A DNA stretch of 34,486 bases from Candidatus Bathyarchaeota archaeon (GTDB lineage Archaea > Thermoproteota > Bathyarchaeia > Bathyarchaeales > Bathyarchaeaceae): contig JAUWZP010000011.1 in the NCBI GenBank assembly GCA_030615265.1, positions 1-34,486 on the forward strand. Reading direction: 5' to 3'. Below the pieces are notes generated by a model. That model had not been told where the DNA came from and made no database searches. It worked only from the letters and a program-made list of their open reading frames with translations. Shown here piece after piece: positions 14,235 to 22,547 of the stretch (position 1 is the stretch's first letter; each line of letters starts with the position of its first letter). Position numbers and translations under genes: made by a program.

Positions 14235-15242
14235 CTATTCTTTGATCGCACTAAAAGCAAGATAAAACCCTGCAAATGAAGTAAGAATCAACAAAATGCC
14301 TCCTATCATCAGCATCACAAGACTGGCGCTCCAGAAAGTGATCGTGCTAAACACCAAGCCTGGCGAATTGTGAATAGGTCCAACCCACGGAGCCTTCCAT
14401 AAGAGGTTAAGAAAACTAAGCGAAAGAACCAGAGGACCAATGACCAAACCGAAACCATAAGCCAACGTGGCTATCGGATAAAAAAGATATTTCACAGGGC
14501 TCTCTCCATTTTCCTCTAACATAAAATGAAAGAATACTGCCAAAGAACCGAAAGCCAGAGCAGGGCCTTCAACAACAGCCAATGACATAAATGGACCTGG
14601 AACCGAAACATCCCACTCTGTGAAAACCAATTTGAAGATCTGAACCCTAAAAGCTGGAGAAACCGCAAAAGCGAAAATGATTCCACCTAGCAATCCAAGA
14701 AGTGAACCAACGAGTCTGGAACGGTATGTACCCAACACATGACAAGCAATAGCGGTCATAAAAAACATTGGACTAATAGATAAAAGAACGGCACCCAAAT
14801 CAGTCCCTGAAGTCAACAAAACACTACCCATACCGAGACACAACAAATAAAGTGATCCCAAAAAAACACCTAAGACCACGATTCCTCTTGAAAAATCCCC
14901 AAGATAATACTTAATCGCTCCTACAACCACAAGGACACCTAAGGCAATGAAGATCACAGATGCAAAAACAATCAAAAGAATACCAGTCATATCAAGTACG
15001 TTCTGCAAAGAAGAAATAGAAAGCTGCGAAAGACGGTATTGAAACATAAGAATCATTGGAACACTGTTCAAAGCATAACCCGCACCTAAAACGAACAATG
15101 CACTTAAGAGAAGCTTACGAAGAAAAGATTGCAAACCTTCTGTTTCCCGCCTTCCCAAATGGATCCCTGAATGTAATTTGACAACAAATGTCTGGGCTTC
15201 TGCTTTTAAAGGTTTTTCTGAGTTTGGCACAACCCGTCGCAA
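14235..15242 (-). CDS. Polytopic membrane protein of unknown function
   Basis: The frame of 335 residues encodes about 8-9 membrane helices after a 40-residue soluble N-terminus. I see no conserved catalytic or transporter motif. Helix-rich segments such as GIVVLGVFLGSLYLLCLGMGSVLL and SLLGLLGGIIFAFAVSP are low in charge. The start is unsure: TTG 15242 gives the longest form, while GTG 15230 is also possible. It is alone on the minus strand, with a 208-bp gap from the secreted protein gene upstream. Confidence 0.55.
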   Translation of the reverse strand: MRRVVPNSEKPLKAEAQTFVVKLHSGIHLGRRETEGLQSFLRKLLLSALFVLGAGYALNSVPMILMFQYRLSQLSISSLQNVLDMTGILLIVFASVIFIALGVLVVVGAIKYYLGDFSRGIVVLGVFLGSLYLLCLGMGSVLLTSGTDLGAVLLSISPMFFMTAIACHVLGTYRSRLVGSLLGLLGGIIFAFAVSPAFRVQIFKLVFTEWDVSVPGPFMSLAVVEGPALAFGSLAVFFHFMLEENGESPVKYLFYPIATLAYGFGLVIGPLVLSLSFLNLLWKAPWVGPIHNSPGLVFSTITFWSASLVMLMIGGILLILTSFAGFYLAFSAIKE

Positions 15243-15450
15243 GACAACCCTTTATGCGCATACTCGGGTACATTTCAAATTCATGGTAATTATGGCCCTG
15301 ATTAATGCCTTTGCCGTTACATGTCTAATTCTTTTGCGATAACAACGTGTGAAAGTATTGGCAACGCCAGCCAAGTCTCGCTCGCTTCAGACAAGACAAT
15401 TTTAGAATGACAAGTCGACAAAAGTAGGCAGGCGTTCTACTTGGTTCTTG

Positions 15451-15918
15451 CTAAGTTGTCGCGAGTATAGTGATGTCAAAGCTGAATGTAGTTATCCCCT
15501 GAATGGCTGCAGAAACCGACAACGTGAAAGTCGCTTGGACAACTTCTCCCACTGCGACTTGATATCCTTCACGATCCCAGCTGAGAACCACATAATCTGT
15601 GGCATTTGGAGGATTCCAGTTTGAAGTAAACATAGTTAGGTTGGCTGGGGAACTGCCTTCGTTACGGATATAGACTGCAACCGTTTTGTTTGAACCAGGT
15701 TCTAATGTACCCCAATCAATCCCAGAAACATCCATTGAACCTTCTTGATCCCAATAAATTCCCACGCCAATGGCCGTTATTGATCCACTATTTGAGATTG
15801 TTCTGTTTGACAGGATGGGCGACATAACTGGATTTGTTACGCTGATGGCTAAGGCAAAAATCACAAGTAAGAGTGTTGCTACAAGGATTTTGGTCTTATT
15901 TCTGCTTATTGCTCGCAT
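15451..15918 (-). CDS. Secreted archaeal surface protein with signal peptide
   Basis: The 155-residue protein has a signal peptide or N-terminal anchor (KILVATLLLVIFALAISV) followed by a compact beta-sandwich-like domain. Distinctive segments are GVGIYWDQEGSMDVSGIDWG, VAVYIRNEGSSPANLTMF, SNWNPPNATDYVVLSWDREG and ITTFSFDITI. I know this pattern as a recurrent secreted protein type in uncultured TACK archaea, with no assigned function; that is recalled similarity, not a search result. Sequons (NLT, NAT, NKT) suggest glycosylation. The upstream DNA is A/T-rich with ATACATACTATAAAT, giving a very short leader. Confidence 0.65.
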   Translation of the reverse strand: MRAISRNKTKILVATLLLVIFALAISVTNPVMSPILSNRTISNSGSITAIGVGIYWDQEGSMDVSGIDWGTLEPGSNKTVAVYIRNEGSSPANLTMFTSNWNPPNATDYVVLSWDREGYQVAVGEVVQATFTLSVSAAIQGITTFSFDITILATT

Positions 15919-16170
15919 GGGTACACCATGAATTTATAGTATGTATTAAGACTTAATAAACATTATCGTTTCTCTGTTCAACATGTATACAAATCTACGG
16001 ATATTCTCCAAGTATGGAAAACATCTTCTTTGCTAGAGCTTAGATATATCTGAGCAAAGATCGTCAAGCAATTGAAGGCTAGACACGCACGCCTTTAGAG
16101 CTAATCAAGAAAAGCAACATTGATTGAAGAGAGCTACATCCTAATTGCGCCCGTGCAAAGCCCATCAAAA

Positions 16171-16278
16171 CTATGGTGGCAAAGTAGAAATGATCCATTG
16201 GGAATAAACCACTATGAAAGCCACTGTCATAAGGATGACGACTAACATGGGCCAGTATTCCTTGAGCCATTTACTCAT
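16171..16278 (-). CDS. Possible 35-aa single-helix membrane mini-protein
   Basis: ATG at 16278 opens a frame starting MSKWLKEYWPMLVVILM and continuing through one hydrophobic helix to TLPP and TAG. The positive N-terminus, single helix and polar C-terminus are a believable membrane micro-protein. It begins 10 nt after another mini-frame ends. No strong Shine-Dalgarno is visible and I recognise no family, so this is a candidate only. A longer overlapping minus frame (16079-16270) reads the same DNA in a less protein-like way. Confidence 0.35.
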   Translation of the reverse strand: MSKWLKEYWPMLVVILMTVAFIVVYSQWIISTLPP

Positions 16279-16288
16279 CTTAACCATT

Positions 16289-16390
16289 TTATTTACTCGG
16301 TAACGCTCTTCTTCCACTAAAGGATTGCAATATTTTTTTCAGTTGTGCCTTTTCCTTTAGAAGTTCTTCAATCTCTGTTGTTAAGCTCAT
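16289..16390 (-). CDS. Possible 33-aa charged helical mini-protein
   Basis: ATG at 16390 opens MSLTTEIEELLKEKAQLKKI and continues to PSK and TAA. The sequence is a nearly perfect heptad-like amphipathic helix rich in Glu, Lys and Leu. The next mini-frame, a membrane helix, starts 10 nt later on the same strand. The pair looks like a micro-operon of a coiled-coil peptide and a membrane peptide. Alternatively both are remnants of a degraded gene. Ribosome-site evidence is weak. Confidence 0.33.
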   Translation of the reverse strand: MSLTTEIEELLKEKAQLKKILQSFSGRRALPSK

Positions 16391-16735
16391 GCTGTTTCCA
16401 CGGAATTTCTTCTGTTTCATCAGAATGCGCACGCGCATTGCCATGCAAAAAATGTCAACAAATGACATGTGGAGCTTGTCTCTTCTTGGTCTACGGTGAG
16501 TGGGCGTTTTGAAGGGTTTAGCCTATACGAAAAGCCTTGAATATTACTGTTTATTCTTCTTGAGCGCACTCTTGAAAATAAGGAATGGGGAGTGCCCGGT
16601 TGGAGTGTACTCCTTCTCTAGAAAGTTTTTCTGTTTGAAACTGTTTCTAGTTCTAGAACTTTTTTCTGAAACGTTTCCTCAGAAATCATTTATTCCATTA
16701 GGGGGTATTGTCTCTTTATTAAGAGGCTTTAAGAG
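16391..16735. other. Intergenic stretch, no clear gene
   Basis: Nothing protein-like is visible on either strand beyond chance frames. The near-palindrome AATGCGC-AC-GCGCATT lies at 16424-16439. The T-rich segment 16620-16690, with repeats of the type TTTCTAG and GAAACTGTTTC, probably contains the promoter for the winged-helix gene at 16736. Confidence 0.4.
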
Positions 16736-16966
16736 TTGGAGATGATTGACTTTATTTTCAATGTGCTTGAGGATGGTAAGTGGCATAGCTTAACTGAAGT
16801 CGCAGACAAGTCTGGCTTGCACGGGTCTAAGCTTGAAATAGCCACGGATTTTCTTGCTGAATACGCTCTTATCGAGCTGGATAAGGCAGAGCGAAAGGTG
16901 AAGCTTGTTGCGTCCGTTTTTGATTTTTTGAATAAAATTAGGCATATAGAAGAGGATGAAAGGTGA
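16736..16966 (+). CDS. Small winged-helix DNA-binding protein
   Basis: The 76-residue protein reads as one winged-helix unit: FIFNVLEDGKWHSLTEVADKSGL, then LEIATDFLAEYALIELDKAERKVKL for recognition helix and wing, and a short C-terminal helix. It resembles the many single-domain archaeal regulators, but partners and targets are unknown. TTG 16736 has AGAGG about 9 nt upstream; ATG 16742 is two codons later and equally consistent with the domain. It converges with the winged-helix gene at 16973, with 6 nt between the stops. Confidence 0.6.
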   Translation: MEMIDFIFNVLEDGKWHSLTEVADKSGLHGSKLEIATDFLAEYALIELDKAERKVKLVASVFDFLNKIRHIEEDER

Positions 16967-16972
16967 ACAAGG

Positions 16973-17269
16973 TTAAGTTGCGAGGAGGGCCTTGATGCTT
17001 TTGTAGGCTTGGAGAAATGCTTTTCCTTTAGATGTTGTTTCGTAGAGTTCTTGGCGGCTGCTTTCTTTTCGCTGGATTTTTCTTAAGAGTTTTCTGTCAA
17101 CAAGTAGGTTAAGGTAAGCGTGGAGTTGCCTGAAGCTTAGGTTGCATCTATACATTATGTGGGTTTTCTTTGTGCCCCCACCGGATACGCCTAAGATGTT
17201 TGCAATTATGTCTATTCTACTGCGATTAAGTAGACTTAGTTTTTCGCCAACTTGAACCAAAGGAAGCAC
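16973..17269 (-). CDS. Winged-helix transcriptional regulator (HTH_45-like)
   Basis: The 98-residue protein matches the archaeal winged-helix type with RSRIDIIANILGVSGGGTKKTHIMY, then LSFRQLHAYLNLLVDRKLL as recognition helix, and LYETTSKGKAFLQAYKSI at the end, a hallmark of the HTH_45/PadR-like group. These proteins act as local repressors. The GTG at 17269 is the annotated start, but TTG 17260 has the better-spaced site GAAGGTG, so the N-terminus may be three residues shorter. Confidence 0.7.
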   Translation of the reverse strand: MLPLVQVGEKLSLLNRSRIDIIANILGVSGGGTKKTHIMYRCNLSFRQLHAYLNLLVDRKLLRKIQRKESSRQELYETTSKGKAFLQAYKSIKALLAT

Positions 17270-17518
17270 CTTCAGGCACGTTTACCTTCGAATCTTATTT
17301 GTTAAAGCTATATGTGCATATTTAAGACTTTGCGACAAGCTTGAGATAATAAAGCCCAGCTGATTAGACATTTCTTTATGATGAGCGTGAAACAGTTTCT
17401 ATAATGTTTTTCTAGAAATCTTGCTCATTTGCTGGAAAAATGGATTATTGAAGGTTAAGATTTCATACTAGGCAATTTTCAAATGCATTTTGGCAGAATA
17501 ACCTAGAATCGAGGAACT

Positions 17519-18136
17519 ATGACTCTATTTGAAATTCTTTTAGGCTGGTTGTTTTTCACATTTTATCGGTTATGGTATCCTATTATTATGGCAAATGGTT
17601 TTAGCAGTCCAGTCACTTTAGGTTTAATCGGCTTCCACAACGCGTTCTCAGTGAGTTACCTTCTGCTTTTAACGGCCTTGGGCTGTCTGGCTTGGAATAA
17701 GAAGGGCTGGTTTCTTTCTTTTGGTGTAGCCCTAGCGTGGACTCTTTTCGGGCTTCTAGTTATGGGAACATTTGCACAATTTTATGGTCTAATAACTTCA
17801 TTTGCGGCTTTATTCACGCATGGATGGCTTGAACTGATAGCAATCTTCTATTGGGTGTATAATCTACGAAAAGCATGTCTTAGCCTTAACCCTGTTCACG
17901 ATCATAAATGGGCATCATGGAAGGATCTGCTAGCTTCTTTGCAATCGCCAGAAAGACTGTTTCGCATGATCAGTGAGGATACTAAGAAAGCTTGGAGTTT
18001 AACAAACAGAACCATCATTGGGTTATGGAAGCAAAACCTGAAAAGGAAATTGATACTTGTCTTTTTCCTAATTTTTGTTGCAGCACTAATAGAGACTTAT
18101 ATAACGCCGAGTCTTGTGTCAGCATTAAAGGCTTGA
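17519..18136 (+). CDS. SpoIIM-like (DUF95) membrane protein
   Basis: The 205-residue protein has four or five membrane helices. Features of the SpoIIM/DUF95 family are a helix followed by ALFTHGWLELIAIFYWVYNLRKA, where family members have an HG..E motif, and the closing VAALIETYITPSL. In bacteria SpoIIM helps membrane migration during engulfment. The archaeal relatives have no known role, and some are guessed to control membrane shape or export. ATG 17519 has GAGGA 4-8 nt upstream. It is a stand-alone gene. Confidence 0.6.
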   Translation: MTLFEILLGWLFFTFYRLWYPIIMANGFSSPVTLGLIGFHNAFSVSYLLLLTALGCLAWNKKGWFLSFGVALAWTLFGLLVMGTFAQFYGLITSFAALFTHGWLELIAIFYWVYNLRKACLSLNPVHDHKWASWKDLLASLQSPERLFRMISEDTKKAWSLTNRTIIGLWKQNLKRKLILVFFLIFVAALIETYITPSLVSALKA

Positions 18137-18169
18137 TCTTGAGAGGCAAGACCAAGGAAAACTGTCGTT

Positions 18170-18784
18170 TCAAGCCGCTGTCTTCATTTTTTCATACATT
18201 TTTTCTAATGTCCATTTGATGGTGGACTTCAATTCTCTGGAGCGGTCAGGTTGAATGTTTCGAATTGTGATTTCCCGGATTATGTCTCCTTCCCTATCGA
18301 TGCTGTAAGAAAGAATCTTGTCTGGTGGAATAGCTCCTTCGCTTACGGCTTCCCTGTCTTTTTCCTGCATTTTCACCAGCACTCTTTCAAGTAGAAAAGT
18401 TCTGAAAGGTGGAGTGTTGATGTCAAACTGTTTGTCTTCAGCGAGAACAACACGCATAGAATCCTCGTTGGCATAGAGGCTGGCAAGTAGATCGCCAGTT
18501 ACAGTCTTCAGAGGAATTGCTTTCTCATTCTCTAAGGCAGGCGGTTGAACCGTTGGCACCTCAGGTGGAGCAACTTCTTCTGATGGCGGCGGCACGAATG
18601 GTGTTTGTGCAGTTTTCACAATTTCTGCTTTTTTGAAGCCCTCTTTTAACAACGCAGCATTGACAAAGTCTAAGAGTGCCCGCCATTGTTCCAGTTCTTT
18701 CTCCATTTTGCTTACACGCTCTTCCAGAAGGGTTCTAAGTTCAGCAATTTTCTTTACTTTCCCGTCATCAACCTCTTCTGTCAA
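18170..18784 (-). CDS. Coiled-coil hypothetical protein with C-terminal alpha/beta domain
   Basis: This 204-residue cytoplasmic protein has three parts: an N-terminal coiled coil (about 8-48, VKKIAELRTLLEERVSKMEK), a Pro-rich linker (about 60-85, PPPSEEVAPPEVPTVQPP), and a folded C-terminal domain (about 90-204). The C-terminal domain contains SLYANEDSMRVVLAEDKQF, PPFRTFLLERVLVKMQEKD and LKSTIKWTLEKMYEKM. I recall similar sequences in Thaumarchaeota and Bathyarchaeia with no assigned function. The start codon is TTG 18784, with AAAGG a few nt before. It converges with the SpoIIM-like gene. Confidence 0.6.
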   Translation of the reverse strand: MTEEVDDGKVKKIAELRTLLEERVSKMEKELEQWRALLDFVNAALLKEGFKKAEIVKTAQTPFVPPPSEEVAPPEVPTVQPPALENEKAIPLKTVTGDLLASLYANEDSMRVVLAEDKQFDINTPPFRTFLLERVLVKMQEKDREAVSEGAIPPDKILSYSIDREGDIIREITIRNIQPDRSRELKSTIKWTLEKMYEKMKTAA

Positions 18785-18949
18785 GCCTTTTTCCCCTGTT
18801 CTATTCCAGTTACACGAAACAGACTTATCTTTTCTCTGGTTAAAAAGGAAATAGGTTCACAAATCAGCTTTAATGAAGCCAAGCTTAACCCAGTTATTTG
18901 CCTCATCCCTAAACGAAGCGCGCGCAGAACGACGAATTGAGATTTGGTC

Positions 18950-19417
18950 TTAGATTTCTTTTGTGAGCAAGCTGAAAGCTGGCTTATACTCTACTCCCCA
19001 TTTTTTCCCCAAGAATTTTTCAAACTCTTGAAAGACTTTGCTGTTGGTTTCGTTCAGCTTAAAACATACAGGTCCACCAGCGTAAACGTTACTGAGGTCG
19101 TATATGGCAATTCTTTTTGCCAATTTTGGGTCTCTCGCCACAGAGTGAACCAGCGTGTCGGGAGGAGCCTCTGGAAACAGCCAGGCGGTGTAAGCGACGT
19201 TTACTACTTGATATGAACTGCCTTGTTTTATAGCACATCTACATGCAGTTGCTATCTTCTTGAAGGTGGAAGGATGAATGTCTCGAGCCCACAGGAAATT
19301 GTGAAATTCATTGTTGACTTTTATCCAGTCTTCGTTTTGAGAGGTTTTCCAGCCTCGAGACTGGCATTCGTCCTTGAAGTTGCCGATAAGTTCCCAAACT
19401 CGAGGAAAGGTCATCAT
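18950..19417 (-). CDS. Hypothetical cytoplasmic protein
   Basis: The 155 residues read as one soluble alpha/beta protein with Trp-rich and Cys-containing segments (FPRVWELIGNFKDECQSRGW, NEFHNFLWARDIHPSTF, IATACRCAIKQG, AIYDLSNVYAGGPVCFKLNE). No catalytic motif stands out. The C-terminal part (DLSNVYAGGPVCFKLNE then VFQEFEKFLGKKWGVEYKP) is the most distinctive. It is divergent from the Lrp-type regulator, separated by the repeat-bearing spacer at 19440-19694, and might be controlled from there. Confidence 0.5.
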   Translation of the reverse strand: MMTFPRVWELIGNFKDECQSRGWKTSQNEDWIKVNNEFHNFLWARDIHPSTFKKIATACRCAIKQGSSYQVVNVAYTAWLFPEAPPDTLVHSVARDPKLAKRIAIYDLSNVYAGGPVCFKLNETNSKVFQEFEKFLGKKWGVEYKPAFSLLTKEI

Positions 19418-19549
19418 CCCGTATCCCTTAGTAGAAGAATCTTATAGAAGATAGTCTACGTTCGTAAATTTAAAGCTATTTGACAAGATTCTCGCAAATT
19501 TGTCGCTGAAGTGACTTTGTATTGAAAAAACGAGTAAAAGCGAAAGATT

Positions 19550-19642
19550 TTTCGACAATTTTCCGATACATTTCCAAGCACGATCTTCCGAAATTTTATG
19601 AAAAAGACGAGAAATATCCAAAATTTCGACATTTTTCCGACA
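19550..19642 (+). repeat. Direct repeats before the Lrp gene
   Basis: TTTCGACAATTTTCCGATA (19550-19568) and TTTCGACATTTTTCCGACA (19624-19642) match at 17 of 19 positions with starts 74 bp apart, i.e. seven helical turns. A partial inverted copy, TTCCGAAATTTT, lies between them (19586-19597). The array occupies the spacer upstream of the Lrp/AsnC gene and is a plausible autoregulatory operator. Confidence 0.5.
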
Positions 19643-19694
19643 ACAACACATAAATCAGCTAAAAAGAGTGTATATGCGCTAAGGATTCGAGAAA

Positions 19695-20210
19695 ATGAAA
19701 ATCAAAGGGCGTTCAGCTGCTTTAGACGACTTAGACTGGCGGATTCTAGAGCTTCTTCAAGAAAATGCCAAGCAGACGTATACTAAAATCGGGCATCTCT
19801 TGGGCGTCGCACATTCAACGGTCTACGATAGAATAAAAAGGATGGAAGAGTACGGTATCATAAAGAAGTATGGAGCCGTCATTGACTTAGAGAAGGTGGG
19901 AATAAAATCTATCACCGCTTTTGTAACTGTATATACTGACCCGAAGGAAAGTGGGAACATAGCTGAGAAACTGGCAGAGTTCAACGAGGTTCTCGAAGCT
20001 TTCACCTCATTCTCAGAAGAACTCGTCATCATCGCTAAAGTGGTTGCTGGAGACCAAGGTCAACTTCACTCGTTTATTGCTCAGTCCATTGCGCCCCTTC
20101 CGGGAGTGCTCAGGATTCGCACCTCAATTGTCACGAGGAAATACAAGGAAGAACCATTTCGGACCGGTTTGAATTATAACTCTCCGAGGAAACGTGGACG
20201 AAGAGTTTAG
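19695..20210 (+). CDS. Lrp/AsnC family transcriptional regulator
   Basis: The 171-residue protein has an N-terminal helix-turn-helix (LDDLDWRILELLQENAKQTY followed by IGHLLGVAHSTVYDRIKRME). A ligand-sensing RAM-type domain follows (about 70-145), with ITAFVTVYTDPKESGNIAEK and LPGVLRIRTSIVTRKYK. The last 20 residues are basic (SPRKRGRRV). Such proteins form octamers that sense amino acids or other small molecules. ATG 19695 is 20 nt after a TATA-like TATATG, so the transcript may be leaderless. Direct repeats upstream are likely binding sites. Confidence 0.85.
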   Translation: MKIKGRSAALDDLDWRILELLQENAKQTYTKIGHLLGVAHSTVYDRIKRMEEYGIIKKYGAVIDLEKVGIKSITAFVTVYTDPKESGNIAEKLAEFNEVLEAFTSFSEELVIIAKVVAGDQGQLHSFIAQSIAPLPGVLRIRTSIVTRKYKEEPFRTGLNYNSPRKRGRRV

Positions 20211-20286
20211 CCTTCAAAATCTGATGGAAAACTTATAAGGTTAACCAATCCCTATAAACATAAATTGTGGAAAAGGAGAGTTAGAC

Positions 20287-20637
20287 TTGTCTGTTTCACC
20301 CTCACCTTCAAGAATTCTCAGAAACCTGTTGAGAAATGAAGCATTCTATTTCTTCACTTCAATAGGCAACTACACTGGACAACATGCGGATTCACTTCGA
20401 GAATTCATGCAGAAAATTGGAGAAATCGACGTTAAATCTTTAGAATTTCATCTTTATCGCGAAGATTTCGAAAAATGGATAGCCCAAACTCTTGGAGACG
20501 CTAGGTTTGCGGCTGAAATCAGGAATTTGCGGTCAAGAAAGGTTGCGGGGAATCTTCTGCGAGAACAGCTTTATAATGTTGTTTCGAGACGTTACCGAGA
20601 GTTAAGAGGAAAGATGTCCTTCAAAGTAATAACCTAG
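20287..20637 (+). CDS. DUF5752 family protein
   Basis: The 116 residues match the DUF5752 pattern: EAFYFFTSIGNYTGQHADSL, EFMQKIGEIDVKSLEFHLYR, then EDFEKWIAQTLGDARFAAEI. The family is small, mostly archaeal and without known activity; the pattern suggests a helical protein. TTG 20287 is supported by GGAGAG 6 nt upstream. It converges with the DNA ligase gene, with only 2 nt between the two stop codons, so transcripts from both strands must overlap. Confidence 0.75.
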   Translation: MSVSPSPSRILRNLLRNEAFYFFTSIGNYTGQHADSLREFMQKIGEIDVKSLEFHLYREDFEKWIAQTLGDARFAAEIRNLRSRKVAGNLLREQLYNVVSRRYRELRGKMSFKVIT

Positions 20638-20639
20638 CC

Positions 20640-22403
20640 TTACTGCTCAATCACTTTCTTTAGTTGACCTTTGTACATTCTGGCAATTTCTTTTGTGTTC
20701 GTGGCGTCTTCTGCTGCCTTGTCTAATCTAAAGTTTCCTGTAAACCGTGGAAACCGTATGGCGAGGCCGCTTCCTTTTCTTATGGCGTCCATGGCGCATG
20801 TGTGAATGGGGCTAAGCGTGATTTCAGCGCCGATTACTTCGATGACAACTTTAGGCTCGAACCACACGTCAGCTTCTAACGTGGAGTTGACACGGGAACT
20901 CTTATGCAGTGTCTCATGTTTTTTCATCATTTTTGGAAGTTTCGCCAGGTCTTTGTCTGTGAAGCCCGTGCCGCACTTGGTGACCGTTTCAAAGGTATCT
21001 TCTTCCGGGTTATAAGCTGCGAGAAGCAAGGCGCCGTAAGTTCCGCCTCTTTTTCCTCTTCCGTGAAACGCCCCAACGACGACGAGGTCAATCGTGTCGG
21101 TCATTTCGCTTTTGTAGTCACGTTTGTATTTTATCCAGAGCCATCCTCTTGCACCGGCTTGGTAGACGGAGTCTGGGTTTATGGATTTGCATATTAGTCC
21201 TTCGCAGCCGTTTTCAACAGCTTTTTCAAAGAACCTTTCCAGCTCTTCTAGATTTTTGACAATTAGGTTTTCTGCAACTCTTACATGTTCGCTTGGCTGA
21301 ATGATTCGCTCAAGAGCTTTATGTCTAATCGGATATGGCTTCAGGGTTAGGTCTTTTTCATCTGCATACAACGCGTCAAATATGAAAAGTGAGACTGGAT
21401 AGTCTTCTATGGCTTTTTGAATGCCGTACTTTCGTCTTCGATGCATTAGCTCTTGGAACGGTTTCATCTCGCCGGTGTCTGAGTTGATGGCTACAACTTC
21501 AGCTTCGATGATGGCATCCTTTGCCTTAGTATACTTTCGGAATAGTTCAGCAGCATCGGGATACTGCTCTGTGATGTTTTCAAGTCGGCGAGAGAACAGG
21601 ATGACTTTGTTTCCCTTTTTGTGAGCTTGGATTCTTTCTCCGTCGTACTTGAACTCGGCTACGCATTTTCCTCCAAGCTTTTCCAGAATCTCTTCGGGTG
21701 AACCTAATCGTTCGGCTAACATTGGTCTTACGGGTTCGCCTATGGACACTTGAAATTTCTTGACGCTTTCTAACCCCTTTTCTACAACGGTCTTGGCTAC
21801 TCTGCCTAGGTCGGAAGAGATGTTGTACGCGCGTTCTAAGGGTTCTCGAGCTTCTTTTCCACCTCCGTACGCGATTGCTAAGGCGTCGAGAACGGTCATG
21901 TCAGCGATTCCAAGTCTTAAGGCACCTGTAACTGTTCGAACGATGTATTTTGCTTCTTTTGGAGAGGCGTTTGCCAGAAGCCCGGCTAAATAGCTGATTT
22001 TTTGCTCCATAGACCCTGCGCCAGTAGACTTCGCCATCTTGTCCAGCGTGTCGAAAACCATTTCAACGGTTAACAGTTCATGAGACAGTTGCACCTGAAG
22101 CTTGCTCTTCAAGAACTTTTGGGTGGTGCCGCCTAGGTCGCCTGTTTTTCCAAGTTCTTCATGTATTGCTTTCTCGCTTCTTCCAGTTGCTTTTGCCACT
22201 GCGCGCATGGCCAGCTTTTCTGCTACGCCGATTTCTATTCCAGTGAAGTCGGGGTACAGTTTTCCTTGGGTTAGGTAGACGACTTTGTCGATGATTTCGG
22301 GCGGCGTTTTCTTGAGCAAGTCAACTAGGTGGTCGGTCATTTCGAGCCGTTTGGTTGTAGCTTCAATTTTTTGGTAGGCGTCTGCGAGAAGCGAGTATCT
22401 CAT
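20640..22403 (-). CDS. lig: ATP-dependent DNA ligase
   Basis: The 587-residue protein has the normal archaeal/eukaryal layout. An all-helical DNA-binding domain (about 1-215) includes VTGALRLGIADMTVLDALA. An adenylation domain carries the active Lys at K252 in FKYDGERIQAHK, with RRLENITEQYP, EAEVVAIN and EGLICKSI as later nucleotidyltransferase motifs. The OB-fold end contains WLWIKYKRDY, LVVVGAFHGRGKRGG and RFPRF. It joins Okazaki fragments and repairs nicks, using ATP. ATG 22403 fits the family's start (MRYSLLADAYQKIEAT). It stands alone on the minus strand. Confidence 0.95.
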   Translation of the reverse strand: MRYSLLADAYQKIEATTKRLEMTDHLVDLLKKTPPEIIDKVVYLTQGKLYPDFTGIEIGVAEKLAMRAVAKATGRSEKAIHEELGKTGDLGGTTQKFLKSKLQVQLSHELLTVEMVFDTLDKMAKSTGAGSMEQKISYLAGLLANASPKEAKYIVRTVTGALRLGIADMTVLDALAIAYGGGKEAREPLERAYNISSDLGRVAKTVVEKGLESVKKFQVSIGEPVRPMLAERLGSPEEILEKLGGKCVAEFKYDGERIQAHKKGNKVILFSRRLENITEQYPDAAELFRKYTKAKDAIIEAEVVAINSDTGEMKPFQELMHRRRKYGIQKAIEDYPVSLFIFDALYADEKDLTLKPYPIRHKALERIIQPSEHVRVAENLIVKNLEELERFFEKAVENGCEGLICKSINPDSVYQAGARGWLWIKYKRDYKSEMTDTIDLVVVGAFHGRGKRGGTYGALLLAAYNPEEDTFETVTKCGTGFTDKDLAKLPKMMKKHETLHKSSRVNSTLEADVWFEPKVVIEVIGAEITLSPIHTCAMDAIRKGSGLAIRFPRFTGNFRLDKAAEDATNTKEIARMYKGQLKKVIEQ

Positions 22404-22547
22404 GGATCTGGGCTCTCCCTAGTAAAACAGAATGTGCAGGTTTATTTAAGTTAAGGCTCGTCGCGGGGATATCTCTATATGGCTAATTGAAGCTTTATCC
22501 ACCACGGAAAGGTTGTTGAGCACCTTAAGAAAAAGAGGCAGACAGGG

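Noticed and set aside
16079-16270. 63-aa minus frame overlapping a mini-ORF
   Set aside because: The alternative frame 16171-16278 gives a better membrane-protein pattern; this one has irregular composition.
16500-16745. 81-aa plus frame before the winged-helix gene
   Set aside because: Phe/Leu/Ser-rich translation of a T-rich spacer, no ribosome site, overlaps the next gene's start.
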